A stretch of DNA of 64,000 nt from Rhodospirillum sp047263945 (GCF_047263945.1 NZ_JBLAVB010000017.1:15319-79318), one strand, 5' to 3'. Positions 26,373-35,506 are shown, counted from the stretch's first letter. Translations and numbers: made by a program. Notes: generated from the letters alone by a model not told the origin.

Positions 26373-28408
26373 TGTTGCGCTTCCGACGGGGTGTCTTTGA
26401 GGGGAAGGAGGGCTTTTTCGTCCTCGACCCGGTTCCTGCCCCCGTGTTTGGCGGCATAGAGCGCCATGTCGGCCCGGTTCACAAGGCTTTCCAGGGTGTC
26501 CTCCAGTCGGATTTGTGCGATGCCCAGACTGACGGTTAGGGTTAGGGTCTCGTCCTGGGGCAGACGAATGCTCGTCTCGGCCACGGCTTTGCGCAGGCGT
26601 TCGGCGAAGACATGGGCTCCCTTGAGATCAACGCCGGGCAACAGCAGGCCGAATTCCTCGCCCCCCAGACGACCAGGGGTGTCAGCTTCACGGATGGTAT
26701 CTGCGATGATCTCGGCCAGTCGGCGCAAGGCCCGGTCGCCATTCACATGGCCATGGGTGTCATTGATAACCTTGAAATGGTCGATGTCCATCAGGGCCAC
26801 GGTCAGGGGCTCTCCGTTTCGGCGGAAGCGCTTCATGGATTGGAGAGCCAAGGCTTCGAAGTGGCGGCGGTTGTAAAGACCGGTCAGGGGGTCGCGAATA
26901 GCCCGGTCTCGCAGTTCCTTCTCCAACTCCTTCTGTCGGGAAATATCGGCCAAGCCGATCAGCGCCCGCAGTCCTCCGTCGAAGGGTATGGAGCGGGCAG
27001 ACACCAGCAGCCAGGAGCTCTCCCCTTCTGCCGATCCGAGTTCCGGGTGACTCTGGGTTGGGGGACCATTGGCGATGTTTCTGTCGGATTGTGGGACCTT
27101 GCCCCGGCCCGGCATCAAGGTGACTTCCGCGTTCTCCACCCGGTCGCCAGAAGCCACGCGGGTCAGGATATCGGACCAGGGCTCCTGAGTCGGCAGGGTC
27201 CGGCGGATGGTTTCATGGGCGGTCTCTGCTGTGTCGATGCCCAACAATCGCTCTGCAGCGACGTTGGATTCCAGGATCATGCGTTCGGATAGATCAATCA
27301 GAAGAATACCCGTAGGAACAGTGGCAAGCAGGGTGCGGAGGTTCTCCCGTGCCCGTTCCAACCCTTCCGACGTGCTTTTCAGAACGACGTCCCGCCGCTC
27401 AATGGTTTCCTTGAAGCGGGTGAGATAGGTTTCCATCTGGTCCAATTCGTCCTCGCCTCGGACGGGGATGACCGGGGCGCGACCCTTGAGCCAATCGGCC
27501 ATGCCGTTGCGCATGGCCTCGAGACGCCGGATGATCTGAATTTCCTGGATCCATTGGCTGAAGAACAACACGGGGACGGCCAGGACCAAGGCGACGGTCA
27601 TAGCCGTGGTCAACAGGGTGAGCCGATCGGACCAGGATGTCAGGGCGGTGGCGCGGGAGTCTTCTATCTGAGTCCGGGAAGCATTGAGAATGGCCCGGAA
27701 CGACCGCAGGTGATTGCCCACCTCGCCCACGGCCAACCGAAGAGCGTCCTCTGCGGCCCTGGGGTGAAGGAGGTTGTTGAGGATTTCGTCGAGGAGACGA
27801 CAGGGGGGGCTGTCTTGGGCTCCGGTCAGGCGCTGGCATCTTTCGGGCAGGGCATCTCTGAATGCGGGCTTTCCATGCAGCGCCTGTTCCAGGTCAACCA
27901 GAAGGACAGCGGCATTCTTCCGCTCCTCCTCGGTTGTGGCCTGTTCGAAGAGCATCTCCGTCAATAGGGGGATGCTCCTGCCCCGGATGCGTTTGGCATT
28001 AAGCAGCGCGCGGCGGGCTTCGGTGATCGCTTGGGCTCTGTTCTCGAGCAATAACAGTTCATTGGATAGGGACACGACGCCACCCTGGTGTGGGGCGTCC
28101 TGCATGGTGTCCTTGAGGGTGTTGACGTCTTCACGCATGGTCCCGATCACCGTCTCCACCTCCTTGGCGCGTTCCAGGAGGTTATGACCGTTTGCGGCGA
28201 AGGAGAGGGTCCATAGGGCCAGGGTCGCTTCGGTCACCTGGTTATCCAGGTTGGTGAAGGTGGCTTCCATCTGGGGCAGGCTCATCCGCGCCTGGGATAA
28301 ATCCTCCGATAGGGAGGCAACCATCCAGAGGAACAGGCCAAGGACCGCCGTGATCAAGGTGGCGATCCCCAGGTTCAAGGAAACGAGTTTGGTTTTGATC
28401 GATGCCAT
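26369..28408 (-). CDS. Membrane diguanylate cyclase (PAS-GGDEF)
   Basis: 679 residues. Two membrane helices (about 12-32 and 250-275) enclose a helical periplasmic sensor; then HAMP-like linker, a PAS-like region (LRTLLATVPTGILLIDLSER...ESNVAAERLLGID) and a C-terminal GGDEF domain. The active site reads GGEEF near residue 581, with the RxxD inhibitory site (READ) five residues before it, so a c-di-GMP-making enzyme with product feedback. Stop overlaps DUF599 start. Confidence 0.92.
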   Translation of the reverse strand: MASIKTKLVSLNLGIATLITAVLGLFLWMVASLSEDLSQARMSLPQMEATFTNLDNQVTEATLALWTLSFAANGHNLLERAKEVETVIGTMREDVNTLKDTMQDAPHQGGVVSLSNELLLLENRAQAITEARRALLNAKRIRGRSIPLLTEMLFEQATTEEERKNAAVLLVDLEQALHGKPAFRDALPERCQRLTGAQDSPPCRLLDEILNNLLHPRAAEDALRLAVGEVGNHLRSFRAILNASRTQIEDSRATALTSWSDRLTLLTTAMTVALVLAVPVLFFSQWIQEIQIIRRLEAMRNGMADWLKGRAPVIPVRGEDELDQMETYLTRFKETIERRDVVLKSTSEGLERARENLRTLLATVPTGILLIDLSERMILESNVAAERLLGIDTAETAHETIRRTLPTQEPWSDILTRVASGDRVENAEVTLMPGRGKVPQSDRNIANGPPTQSHPELGSAEGESSWLLVSARSIPFDGGLRALIGLADISRQKELEKELRDRAIRDPLTGLYNRRHFEALALQSMKRFRRNGEPLTVALMDIDHFKVINDTHGHVNGDRALRRLAEIIADTIREADTPGRLGGEEFGLLLPGVDLKGAHVFAERLRKAVAETSIRLPQDETLTLTVSLGIAQIRLEDTLESLVNRADMALYAAKHGGRNRVEDEKALLPLKDTPSEAQQ

Positions 28409-28723
28409 AGCCGGACCGTCAGCGTCAGCGATTCAATGGAGTTGTAGCCCTGGGCGCAGGGGTATTTTCCACAAACAAGTGGGGCACCGCAAACAAACAG
28501 GCGCGTTCCTGGCCGCTGGCAGAGAATCGGGTTTGAGAGACCATAGGGCAGCTCCGGGACTGATGCGAAGGTGGAACAGAGAGACGTTTCCAGGACCCTA
28601 CCCTATGCTGCGGGCGTCGTCTTCCGTCTCTGTGGGGAAATGCGCGGCTTGTCGGGGCGCGGGCCGGGGGGTATGCAGTGTTTTTGGATCCAGTCCCCAA
28701 AATCTCCCATTTGCAGGTGCTCT
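28409..28723. other. Divergent promoter region
   Basis: 315 bases between the diguanylate cyclase (minus) and the EamA exporter (plus). No repeat of the mosaic family, no credible ORF; must contain both promoters. I could not pick clear -35/-10 boxes. Confidence 0.35.
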
Positions 28724-29698
28724 ATGGGTAACTCGTCTCCCTTTGTACGCCTTCGCTCGTCCCTGTTGTTGCTTTTGGTTGCATTTATTTGGGGAAGTGC
28801 TTTCGTCGCCCAAAAAACCGCTTTTGAAACCCACGGCGAGTCGGGGGTCAATATACCCCTGGGCGTTCTTACCTTTACGGGTATTCGCTTTATTCTTGGT
28901 GCCTTGGTGGTTCTGCCCTTCATGCTGTGGGAACGATCCAGAGCGGGAATCCGTGTCGGCAAAGGGACAGAAGAGGGAGGGGATTTTTGGCGCTATCTTG
29001 GGATCGGGGCGGTGCTCTTCACGGCGTCCCTGACCCAGCAGCAGGGAATCTTGGGGACCACGGTGACCAATGCGGGGTTTCTGACGGCAATCTACGTGCC
29101 CCTGGTGCCCGTTCTGGCCTTGGTGGTCTTTGGTCGGAGCGTGCCCCATATTCTCTGGCCCGGAGCTTTGGGCTGTCTGGGCGGAGCCTGGTTGCTGACC
29201 GGAGGCCAGGAAGACGGACTCTCGGCCCTGGGGGGCGGAGATCTATGGGTTTTGTCGAGTGTTCTGTTTTGGGCCGGTCATGTCACCCTGGTGGGGATTG
29301 TTGTGGGCCGCACCCAACGACCCCTGAGTCTGGCTTTCGGGCAATTCCTCGCCTGCGGGGTCCTGGGGCTCGGGGGGGCGGTCCTGTTCGAGACCATTCG
29401 ATGGGAGAGTCTGTTGGCTTCCGCCCCGGAAATCGCCTATGCGGGAGTCTTGTCGGTGGGGGTGGCCTTCACCCTGCAGGTGGTGGCGCAGAAGGACCTG
29501 CATCCGGCAGCCGCAGCGATCATTATGTCAATGGAGATGGTTTTCGCCGCCCTGGCTGGGGCGGTGGCCCTGGGGGAGCGGATGAGCGGGACCCAGGTGG
29601 TGGGCGCGGGCCTGATCTTAGGGAGCATCCTGATGGTGGAGATCGCCTCGGCCTTGACATCAAGCCCTCCTCCGCCGCGACCAGCGGAAGAAGGGTGA
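28724..29698 (+). CDS. EamA/DMT-family exporter
   Basis: 324 residues, ten hydrophobic helices in two EamA repeats. LLLLLVAFIWGSAFVAQKTA opens the first repeat and YAGVLSVGVAFTLQVVAQKD, AAAIIMSMEMVFAALAGAVAL the second. These inner-membrane carriers export amino acids or other metabolites. ATG 28724 starts just before the first helix; the 51 codons upstream are not protein-like. Ends 29 bases from a convergent gene. Confidence 0.88.
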   Translation: MGNSSPFVRLRSSLLLLLVAFIWGSAFVAQKTAFETHGESGVNIPLGVLTFTGIRFILGALVVLPFMLWERSRAGIRVGKGTEEGGDFWRYLGIGAVLFTASLTQQQGILGTTVTNAGFLTAIYVPLVPVLALVVFGRSVPHILWPGALGCLGGAWLLTGGQEDGLSALGGGDLWVLSSVLFWAGHVTLVGIVVGRTQRPLSLAFGQFLACGVLGLGGAVLFETIRWESLLASAPEIAYAGVLSVGVAFTLQVVAQKDLHPAAAAIIMSMEMVFAALAGAVALGERMSGTQVVGAGLILGSILMVEIASALTSSPPPPRPAEEG

Positions 29699-29727
29699 GT
29701 GGGGGCCAGCGGAAGCCGTGACGGGAG

Positions 29728-30258
29728 TCAGACCTCCTTGATCGTTTCGCCGACCTGATTGGTGGCCATACGGAGCCGATTGAGCAGGGTTTTCATCAGG
29801 GCCTGGAGGCCCGGATCGGCCCGGTTGATCATGGCATGGAGAGTTGCCGGGGCGATTTCCCGCAGACGGGTGGGGGCTGAGGCGCGGACCGATGTGCTGC
29901 GCGGCGCGGAATCGATTACGGCCATTTCGCCGACCACTTGGCCGCGCAGGATGGTGTTGACCGTGATGGTCTCCTCGCCCCGCCGGAGGAAAATGTCGAG
30001 CACCCCCTCTTCCACGAAATAGGCCATATCGCCGGGATCCCCTTCCTCGAACAGGATATCTCCGGGGTCCAGGTGAAGGACGCCGGGTACGGAGACGTCA
30101 TCCCTTGGTGCACGCCGGGGAGGAGGGCGATAGGCGCCCGCGCTATCCACCGGGGGGTCCTGCCGGTCCCCGGAACCCTTTTCCGTCCGGGTTACCTTGT
30201 CGCGGGCAAGGCTCGTCTTGTCGATGGGCGGGATCATCCCGCTAAAGGAAATGGCCAT
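29728..30258 (-). CDS. Cyclic-nucleotide-binding (CRP-like effector) domain protein
   Basis: 176 residues. After a disordered N-terminus, one cNMP-binding domain: LDPGDILFEEGDPGDMAYFVEEGVLDIF, the phosphate-binding cassette region VVGEMAVIDSAPRSTSVRA, and a final helix. No helix-turn-helix follows, so not a transcription factor; probably a regulatory subunit or stand-alone sensor. ATG 30258 has AAGG upstream; a TTG at 30276 is a less likely start. Confidence 0.82.
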   Translation of the reverse strand: MAISFSGMIPPIDKTSLARDKVTRTEKGSGDRQDPPVDSAGAYRPPPRRAPRDDVSVPGVLHLDPGDILFEEGDPGDMAYFVEEGVLDIFLRRGEETITVNTILRGQVVGEMAVIDSAPRSTSVRASAPTRLREIAPATLHAMINRADPGLQALMKTLLNRLRMATNQVGETIKEV

Positions 30259-30336
30259 GGTTCCGATCCTTCGCAATGATGTCCGTTTTTCACGTTGCTT
30301 TGTCTCGCCTTGAACAGGTCTTTAGGTTCCTTTTGC

Positions 30337-30690
30337 CTATTCATTATTTGGCCGATCACTAAATAAATATTTGACGGCGATATACCCCATTCCCACGATT
30401 TGTAAAAATGTTTCGACTGTTACGGCCGTGATGAACCACTCGTATTCTTTGAAGTTCAGCCAGGAAAATCCAATGCAAAGCGTTAATACAATGTTGAACC
30501 CAATCAGGGCCGTGATCCATCCGATAATCCAACAGGACCATGTCTTGCGGAGCTCGAAAAAGTCCTTTCTTCCAGCGCGTTCGATATCCTTTTCAAGTTC
30601 AATGCGCTCAGATATCGCCAAGTCCATGCCTAGCTGGATGCGCGGCGATCTCTCTTGTTCGCTTCCTGTGCGGACGCGGACTTGTGCCAT
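30337..30690 (-). CDS. Two-TM membrane protein paired with ImmA
   Basis: 117 residues: a charged cytosolic N-terminus (ERIELEKDIERAGRKDFFEL), then two membrane helices (WSCWIIGWITALIGFNIVL and TAVTVETFLQIVGMGYIAV) and a short tail. AT-richer than the neighbours. Starts 6 bases after the stop of the ImmA-type gene, so one transcript. Not a recognised family. Confidence 0.65.
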   Translation of the reverse strand: MAQVRVRTGSEQERSPRIQLGMDLAISERIELEKDIERAGRKDFFELRKTWSCWIIGWITALIGFNIVLTLCIGFSWLNFKEYEWFITAVTVETFLQIVGMGYIAVKYLFSDRPNNE

Positions 30691-30696
30691 GTCCGT

Positions 30697-31209
30697 CTAC
30701 CTCGCGAAGTGAGGATGCCTTTTTAGAAGATCAAGCCTGTACCTGATCACGTCCTCCGAGACAAAAAATAGGGTTGCCAGTTCTTCTGGAGTTGCCACGT
30801 CTTTATATTTTTTTAGCATTTTCAGTGGCACGAGCAGATTTGCCGCGAACGTATCGGCTTCTACTTCTTCGTTTGGCTTTTCTTCTACATAGATGTTGTT
30901 TCTTGGCATGGGCTTGTAGTTATTCGATTCAATGTAGTCCTTGTGAAGAAGGTAATGCGCCAATTCATGGGCGATCGTGAACGTTATGCGGTTATCCGAA
31001 ATGGCGTTATTCACAAGGATTGTCTTATCCGCAAGACGAAAAAATCCGGAAACGTTGTTCTGGTCTTCGCCTTCGAAATCCGCGTAAACAACGCGTAATC
31101 CCATATCTCTCGCGATTTGTTCCGGATTAATGGGGGGGGCGACATAGGAATGGTTTTCCAATAGAGAAAGCGCTTTATGGGCAGCGCTGTTGAAGTCTGG
31201 TTGCTTCAT
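30697..31209 (-). CDS. ImmA/IrrE-family metallopeptidase
   Basis: 170 residues. Zinc motif HELAH in TFTIAHELAHYLLHKDY, third ligand in NEEVEADTFAANLLVP, and the N-terminal PPINPEQIARDMGLRVVY typical of the family. ImmA and IrrE cut repressor proteins to switch on mobile elements or stress responses. Usually the target is an adjacent HTH repressor; none is present, and the partner here is a 2-TM protein. ATG 31209 chosen; longer frame starts in non-conserved sequence. Confidence 0.82.
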   Translation of the reverse strand: MKQPDFNSAAHKALSLLENHSYVAPPINPEQIARDMGLRVVYADFEGEDQNNVSGFFRLADKTILVNNAISDNRITFTIAHELAHYLLHKDYIESNNYKPMPRNNIYVEEKPNEEVEADTFAANLLVPLKMLKKYKDVATPEELATLFFVSEDVIRYRLDLLKRHPHFAR

Positions 31210-31711
31210 GTCGGATGTCCAACCTAATCCAAGTCTTGAGCCTATTGTGGTAAGCTCCCTTCCGGGAAGCACCTCTCCAAACTCATTTCCGTTCGCAGTC
31301 TTTGCCTATGGTCCTTATCGAACATACCATCAAGACATCGTACATGCCGTGAAGGCGCGGTACCATGGATTTGCGGAACAAAGACGGAAAATCTTCGATG
31401 GCAGGAGAAAGGCTCAGCCCCGTTGCAGGGATCGGGTGGTGCCCGGGGTGACAGGTCGGTCGCTTGGGCGCTTTAGAATGCGGGTGACGATCCAGAGAAT
31501 CTCTTGGTCCTGGGGGAGGAGATTCACCGCAGGAAAAATCGCCATGTCCATGCTGGTCGTCTATGGCGTTGCCGATTTCCGTTTTCTTTCCGGATCATTC
31601 CTCTTTTGGATCGTTTTCTCCTTTCTGCTACTGCCATTGGAGGTGCGGACTATCCCCAGCGACGAAATCGTCGCCAACCTGGGGGTGCTCGTTTCTTCTT
31701 CGATATGTTAA
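31210..31711. other. Gene-free region, possible decayed DNA
   Basis: Upstream of the ImmA-type gene. A 173-codon plus-strand ORF at 31190-31711 overlaps that gene, lacks a ribosome site and looks random for the first 110 residues, though its last 60 contain a hydrophobic stretch (FLFWIVFSFLLLPLEV). I read it as non-coding or a relic. Confidence 0.35.
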
Positions 31712-31985
31712 CGGGAGACGGGATCAGCTTGAGTCAAGCTGGCCCCGTTTCCCTCTCATTCGGTAAATTTTAGAGTATTCCGAGCAACAATCACGGGATA
31801 CGACAGGGATATTTTCCCGTCACGGGTTTTGCCCCGTCCTCCACTGGGGCCGAAAGGCCCCAGACCCCGGGCTAAAAAAAATGGGGGTTTGGGGGCATTT
31901 GCCCCCAAATGGGTTTGGGCTATCGCCCAAAAATACGAAACAGTGTTGTGTATCGTGGGCTCAAATGTCGCGTAAATCGCCTTAT
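31712..31985. repeat. Mosaic intergenic repeat block 4
   Basis: Hairpin GACGGGATCAGCTTGAG with inverted partner, then TTTTAGAGTATTCCGAG, CACGGGTTTTGCCCCG, CCACTGGGGCCGAAAGGCCC, GGGGGCATTTGCCCCC, GGGCTATCGCCC and GAAACAGTGTTGTGTATCG. Same pieces as block 2 in the opposite orientation. Confidence 0.75.
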
Positions 31986-32113
31986 GTTCTAGAATTTCAG
32001 TCTAGAACGAAATGAGGAAAAATGGGCGCCGACTTTCCGCTCCCATTCCGCTCTAACGGGGTGCGGAAAAACTCTTTTGTCGTCCTTTTTCCGCAGCCTA
32101 CTGATCATATGGT

Positions 32114-32830
32114 TTAGCCGGGCGGCTGGTTTTCTCGATAGTGCGCAAGGCGGGTTGCTGCGTTGGTCAGGTGTTGGGCGGCCGCTTGGCGAGCCCGATC
32201 CACGTCTCGTGCGGCGATGGCTTGGTAAATGGCTTCGTGTTCGCCGTGGACGGCTCGGACAAGATCTCCATGGCGGGCCGTATTGGCGCGGGCGGTTCGG
32301 ATCAAGCGGCGGACCTGCCCTTCCAGAAAGGTGGCGAACTCGCCGAAATAGTGATTCTTGGCCGTTTGAACGATGGCGGCGTGGAAGCGCATGTCCTCGT
32401 CCACCCCGGATTCTCCCCGCTCAATCGCCTTGGCCAAGTCGTCCAGGGCCTCCTTGATGCGGAGTAAGTCCTCTGGAGTGTGGCGCTCCGCCGCCAGTTG
32501 GGTGGCGGCCACTTCCACGGACTTGAGGAATTCCAGAAGGAGGGTCAGGTCCGCCCGGTCTGCAAGGTCGGGTTTCAAGCGGAAAACTCCGCTGCCTTCC
32601 GGGTTCACGAATTGCCCCCGTCCCTGTTGCGAGAGTACCAATCCCTCCGATTTCAGGAGGGAGATGGCCTCGCGGATCACAGGACGGCTCACGCCATAGG
32701 CGTCGCACAATGCGTGTTGGGTCGGCATTTTGTCTCCGGGTTTCATCTCTCCCCGGCCTATGGCCTCGCGAAGCTGGTTGGCGACCTCCTCGGGGAGGCT
32801 GGCCGACCGTCGAATGAGCCGTGACTCCAT
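32114..32830 (-). CDS. GntR-family regulator, FadR/FCD type
   Basis: 238 residues. N-terminal winged helix (EEVANQLREAIGRGEMKPGD, VSRPVIREAISLLKSEGLV, QQGRGQFVNP) and an all-helical FCD ligand domain with metal-binding pattern (DEDMRFHAAIVQTAKNHYF; GEHEAIYQAI). Such proteins repress uptake and catabolic genes until a carboxylate or sugar acid binds. The nearest targets are the SDR gene and the ABC operon; two operator-like sites lie between them at 33929-33965. Confidence 0.9.
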   Translation of the reverse strand: MESRLIRRSASLPEEVANQLREAIGRGEMKPGDKMPTQHALCDAYGVSRPVIREAISLLKSEGLVLSQQGRGQFVNPEGSGVFRLKPDLADRADLTLLLEFLKSVEVAATQLAAERHTPEDLLRIKEALDDLAKAIERGESGVDEDMRFHAAIVQTAKNHYFGEFATFLEGQVRRLIRTARANTARHGDLVRAVHGEHEAIYQAIAARDVDRARQAAAQHLTNAATRLAHYRENQPPG

Positions 32831-32876
32831 AGGCTTAACCCTCTTCTTAAAGGACCGGTTGGTGGTCCTGATCCGA

Positions 32877-32994
32877 CTAGATCAAACCGCCTTAAATCGG
32901 AATCGATTTAAGGCAGGAAATTTGATCTAGATTCAATAAGTTGAGCATCGAGTGGACCGGAAAACCGGTGCCCACTTTTCCGCTCGATGCTCTA
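32877..32994. repeat. Palindromic repeat, copy 2 (inverted)
   Basis: Begins CTAGATCAAA and ends CGCTCGATGCTCTA: the reverse orientation of 15972-16093, with both hairpins kept (CCTTAAATCG-GAAT-CGATTTAAGG; GAGCATCGAG...CTCGATGCTC). Directly followed by mosaic block 5. Confidence 0.8.
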
Positions 32995-33120
32995 GAGTGA
33001 AACGGGATCAGCTTGAGTCAAGCTGGTCCCGTTTCACTCTCATTCTATAAGTTTTAGAGTATCTTCGAGGCCAAGTTTGGTCGCGAAGCGACCCAACTTG
33101 ATCTCGGAATAGTCTAGATA
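32995..33120. repeat. Mosaic intergenic repeat block 5
   Basis: GAGTGAAACGGGATCAGCTT, a TGAGTCA loop centre, and its inverted partner GGTCCCGTTTCACTC form one near-perfect hairpin of about 47 bases; then TTTTAGAGTATCTTCGAGG, TTGGTCGCGAAGCGACCCAA and CTTGATCTCGGAATAG. Sits between the SDR gene and its likely regulator, both on the minus strand, so it may cut off read-through. Confidence 0.8.
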
Positions 33121-33128
33121 TGCCCCGC

Positions 33129-33860
33129 CTAACTGGCGATGTATAGGCCCCCATTCACGTGGATGGTTTCCCCGGTGATATAGGAGGACTCGGGCGAGCA
33201 GAGGAACCGGACAACCGTCGCGACCTCCATGGCGGTCCCCAGACGCTTCATGGGTAAACCTGCGGTGGTGGTCGTTTTGCGTGCCGGATCCATGCCCTGG
33301 AGCATCTTGGTGTCGATTAACCCGGGCGAGACCGCGTTTACCCTGGTGCGGGGTGCCAGCTCCTGGGCGAGGCTACGGGTCAAGGTCAGAATCCCGCCCT
33401 TTGCTGCGGCATAGGGTGTGTGATCCACGCTGCCCCGGTGACCAGCAACGGAGGTCAGGGTGACAATTGCGCTGTCCTCGGCCAGATGGGGCAAGGCGGC
33501 GTGGATGGTTAAAAAGGTGCCGTTCAGGTTCACGGAGATGGAGGTGGACCAGGACTCCACCGTCAGGTCGGTGATCGGCAGGTGCTGATACAGGCCCACG
33601 CAGGGAATAACCATGTGCAAGGCACCATGCGTCGTGCATGCGGTCACCACCCGTTTGGTTGCTTCCGCGTCTGCGGCATCATGGATCTGACAGGTGTGAG
33701 GCACGTTCAGGTCTCGGGCGAAGTCCTCTAGCCCCGCCAGGGATCGGTCCGTCAGGTGCAGGCTGGCGCCTTCTGCGGCCAAGGCCTGGGCGATTGCCCG
33801 ACCGATTTCTCCGTTGGCTCCGGTGATGAGAGCCCAGCGATCCCGCAATGTCTCTCCCAT
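33129..33860 (-). CDS. Short-chain dehydrogenase/reductase
   Basis: 243 residues. Nucleotide motif TGANGEIG near the start, catalytic Ser in TLTSVAGHRG, YxxxK in YAAAKGGIL, C-terminal PEASSYITGETIHVNGG-type end of classical SDRs. Probably oxidises an alcohol or sugar with NAD(P). ATG 33860 has AGGAG 6 bases before it. Diverges from the ABC operon; operator-like repeats in between suggest shared control by the GntR protein. Confidence 0.88.
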   Translation of the reverse strand: MGETLRDRWALITGANGEIGRAIAQALAAEGASLHLTDRSLAGLEDFARDLNVPHTCQIHDAADAEATKRVVTACTTHGALHMVIPCVGLYQHLPITDLTVESWSTSISVNLNGTFLTIHAALPHLAEDSAIVTLTSVAGHRGSVDHTPYAAAKGGILTLTRSLAQELAPRTRVNAVSPGLIDTKMLQGMDPARKTTTTAGLPMKRLGTAMEVATVVRFLCSPESSYITGETIHVNGGLYIAS

Positions 33861-33928
33861 GGTCGTCTCCTTTTGTGTTGGGAGGCAAGGGCCTGTGCCT
33901 TCCTCCGCTTTTCGCGGTCTCGCATTAT

Positions 33929-33965
33929 TTGTCATACAACATTACAAAATAAGTTGTAAGACAAC
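33929..33965. promoter_or_regulatory. Two FadR-family-type operator sites
   Basis: TTGT-CAT-ACAA at 33929-33939 and GTTGT-AAG-ACAAC at 33953-33965, centres 25 bases apart. Both fit the TNGTNNNACNA consensus of the FadR subfamily of GntR regulators. They lie 69-105 bases before the SDR start and about 310 before the ABC operon. Confidence 0.65.
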
Positions 33966-34273
33966 CTTATCATATGCTAGGCAGAGTGCAAGATTGGCGC
34001 ATAAGCCGATCATCAAAAGGAAAAACCGTGAGGGCATCCGGACGCGCTCGAAGCGTCAAACGCCGGAGCCTCTCGGGAACGGGAGTGATGCGACCATGAA
34101 GACCGATCAGCGGAAAATCCGTTTCTGGGACAACAAGAGCGCGGGCTGTTCACTTCCATAAAAGCTGAAGTCTCGTGTTGTGGCGGGTCTGCGTTTTCGA
34201 CCCTTCGGGTCGGATCGCGGTCTATCGCCGATCCAAGCCAATAATCAAAAAGCCACCAGACTGGAGGAAACCC

Positions 34274-35506
34274 ATGAACCCCGTCCTGACCCTTCTTGGG
34301 GCCACTGCCTTAACCCTAGGCGCTGTCTCCGCAGTCCAGGCCGAGCCGCTCCGCGTCGCCGTTATTGAAAGCCTGTCCGGCTCCCAGACCTCCACCGGGC
34401 GCCTGTATGCGACGGTGGCCCACTATGTGCTTGACAAGATCAACGCCAAGGGTGGGTTCAATGGGGAACCGATCATTGTCACCGAGTATGACAATGGGGG
34501 GAATACCACCGGCGCTGCGGACAAGTTCAAGCAGGCCGTGGCCGATGGGGTCGATGTGGTGATCCAGGGCTCGTCCTCTGCAGTTGCCGGGCAGGTGTCC
34601 GAGGATGTCCGCAAATACAACCTGCGCCACCCTGGGGAGGAGGTTCTGTATCTGAACGTCGGCGCCGAGGCCCTGGAGCTGACCGGCGAGAAGTGCCACT
34701 TCCACGGTTTCCGCTTTACCACCACCGCGCCCATGCGTGTCGGTGCCTTGACCCAGGTGATGAAAGAGGCCGGAGTTTTGGGGACGAAGGTCTATTCGAT
34801 CAATCAGAACTATTCCTGGGGTCAGGACATGGAGGCAGCCATCGAGGCCGATGCCGGACCCATGGGCTACGAGGTCGTGGGCAAGGTTCTGCACGAGGTG
34901 AACCGCATCCAGGATTTCGCGCCCTATGTGGCCAAAATCCAGGCTGCCGCTCCCGATACGGTGATCACCGGCAATTGGTCCAATGACCTGCTGTTGCTGA
35001 TGAAAGCTGTGGGTGATGCCGGTCTCGATCTGCGCTTTGGCACGGCCTTCCTGGATCAGGTTGGCAATCTGGGCAATGCCGGGGAGGTGGCCCTGGGGAA
35101 CTACGTGGCCCATCCCTACAACATCGAGGTTGAAGGCGACACTCTGGCCGCAGACTACAAGGCGGTGACAGGGCACAATCCCGTCTACGTCGAGCCCGGT
35201 GCGGTCAACGGCATGACCATGGTCGCCAAGGCCCTGGAGACTGTGGACTTCGGTGGTGGCAAGATCGACACCAACGCCATCGCCCTGGCCTTGGAAAAGG
35301 TGACCCTCGACACCCCTATCGGTCAACTGTCCATCCGGGCAGAGGACCACCAGACCATCATGCCCGTCGTGGTGTCGGTGGTGTCCAAGGATGTGGCCTA
35401 TCCGGTGGATGGCACGGATATGGGGTTCAAGCCCGTGAAGGTGGTTCCCGCCGATCAAGTCCTCTATCCGGTGCAGGACTCCTGCCGGATGAAGCGTCCG
35501 TCCTGA
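34274..35506 (+). CDS. ABC transporter periplasmic binding protein, branched-chain type (system 1)
   Basis: 410 residues with a signal peptide (MNPVLTLLGATALTLGAVSA-VQAEP). Type I periplasmic binding fold of the LivJ class: VAVIESLSGSQTSTGRLYAT, EPIIVTEYDNGGNTTGAADK, YSINQNYSWGQDMEAAIEAD. Despite the name these proteins also bind aromatic acids, amides, urea and other small acids. First gene of a six-gene run. GGAGG lies 7 bases before ATG 34274. The long 5' leader from 33966 holds no other gene. Confidence 0.9.
   Translation: MNPVLTLLGATALTLGAVSAVQAEPLRVAVIESLSGSQTSTGRLYATVAHYVLDKINAKGGFNGEPIIVTEYDNGGNTTGAADKFKQAVADGVDVVIQGSSSAVAGQVSEDVRKYNLRHPGEEVLYLNVGAEALELTGEKCHFHGFRFTTTAPMRVGALTQVMKEAGVLGTKVYSINQNYSWGQDMEAAIEADAGPMGYEVVGKVLHEVNRIQDFAPYVAKIQAAAPDTVITGNWSNDLLLLMKAVGDAGLDLRFGTAFLDQVGNLGNAGEVALGNYVAHPYNIEVEGDTLAADYKAVTGHNPVYVEPGAVNGMTMVAKALETVDFGGGKIDTNAIALALEKVTLDTPIGQLSIRAEDHQTIMPVVVSVVSKDVAYPVDGTDMGFKPVKVVPADQVLYPVQDSCRMKRPS

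Noticed and set aside
31190..31711. 173-codon ORF
   Set aside because: Overlaps the start of the ImmA gene and lacks a ribosome site; kept only as possible relic.
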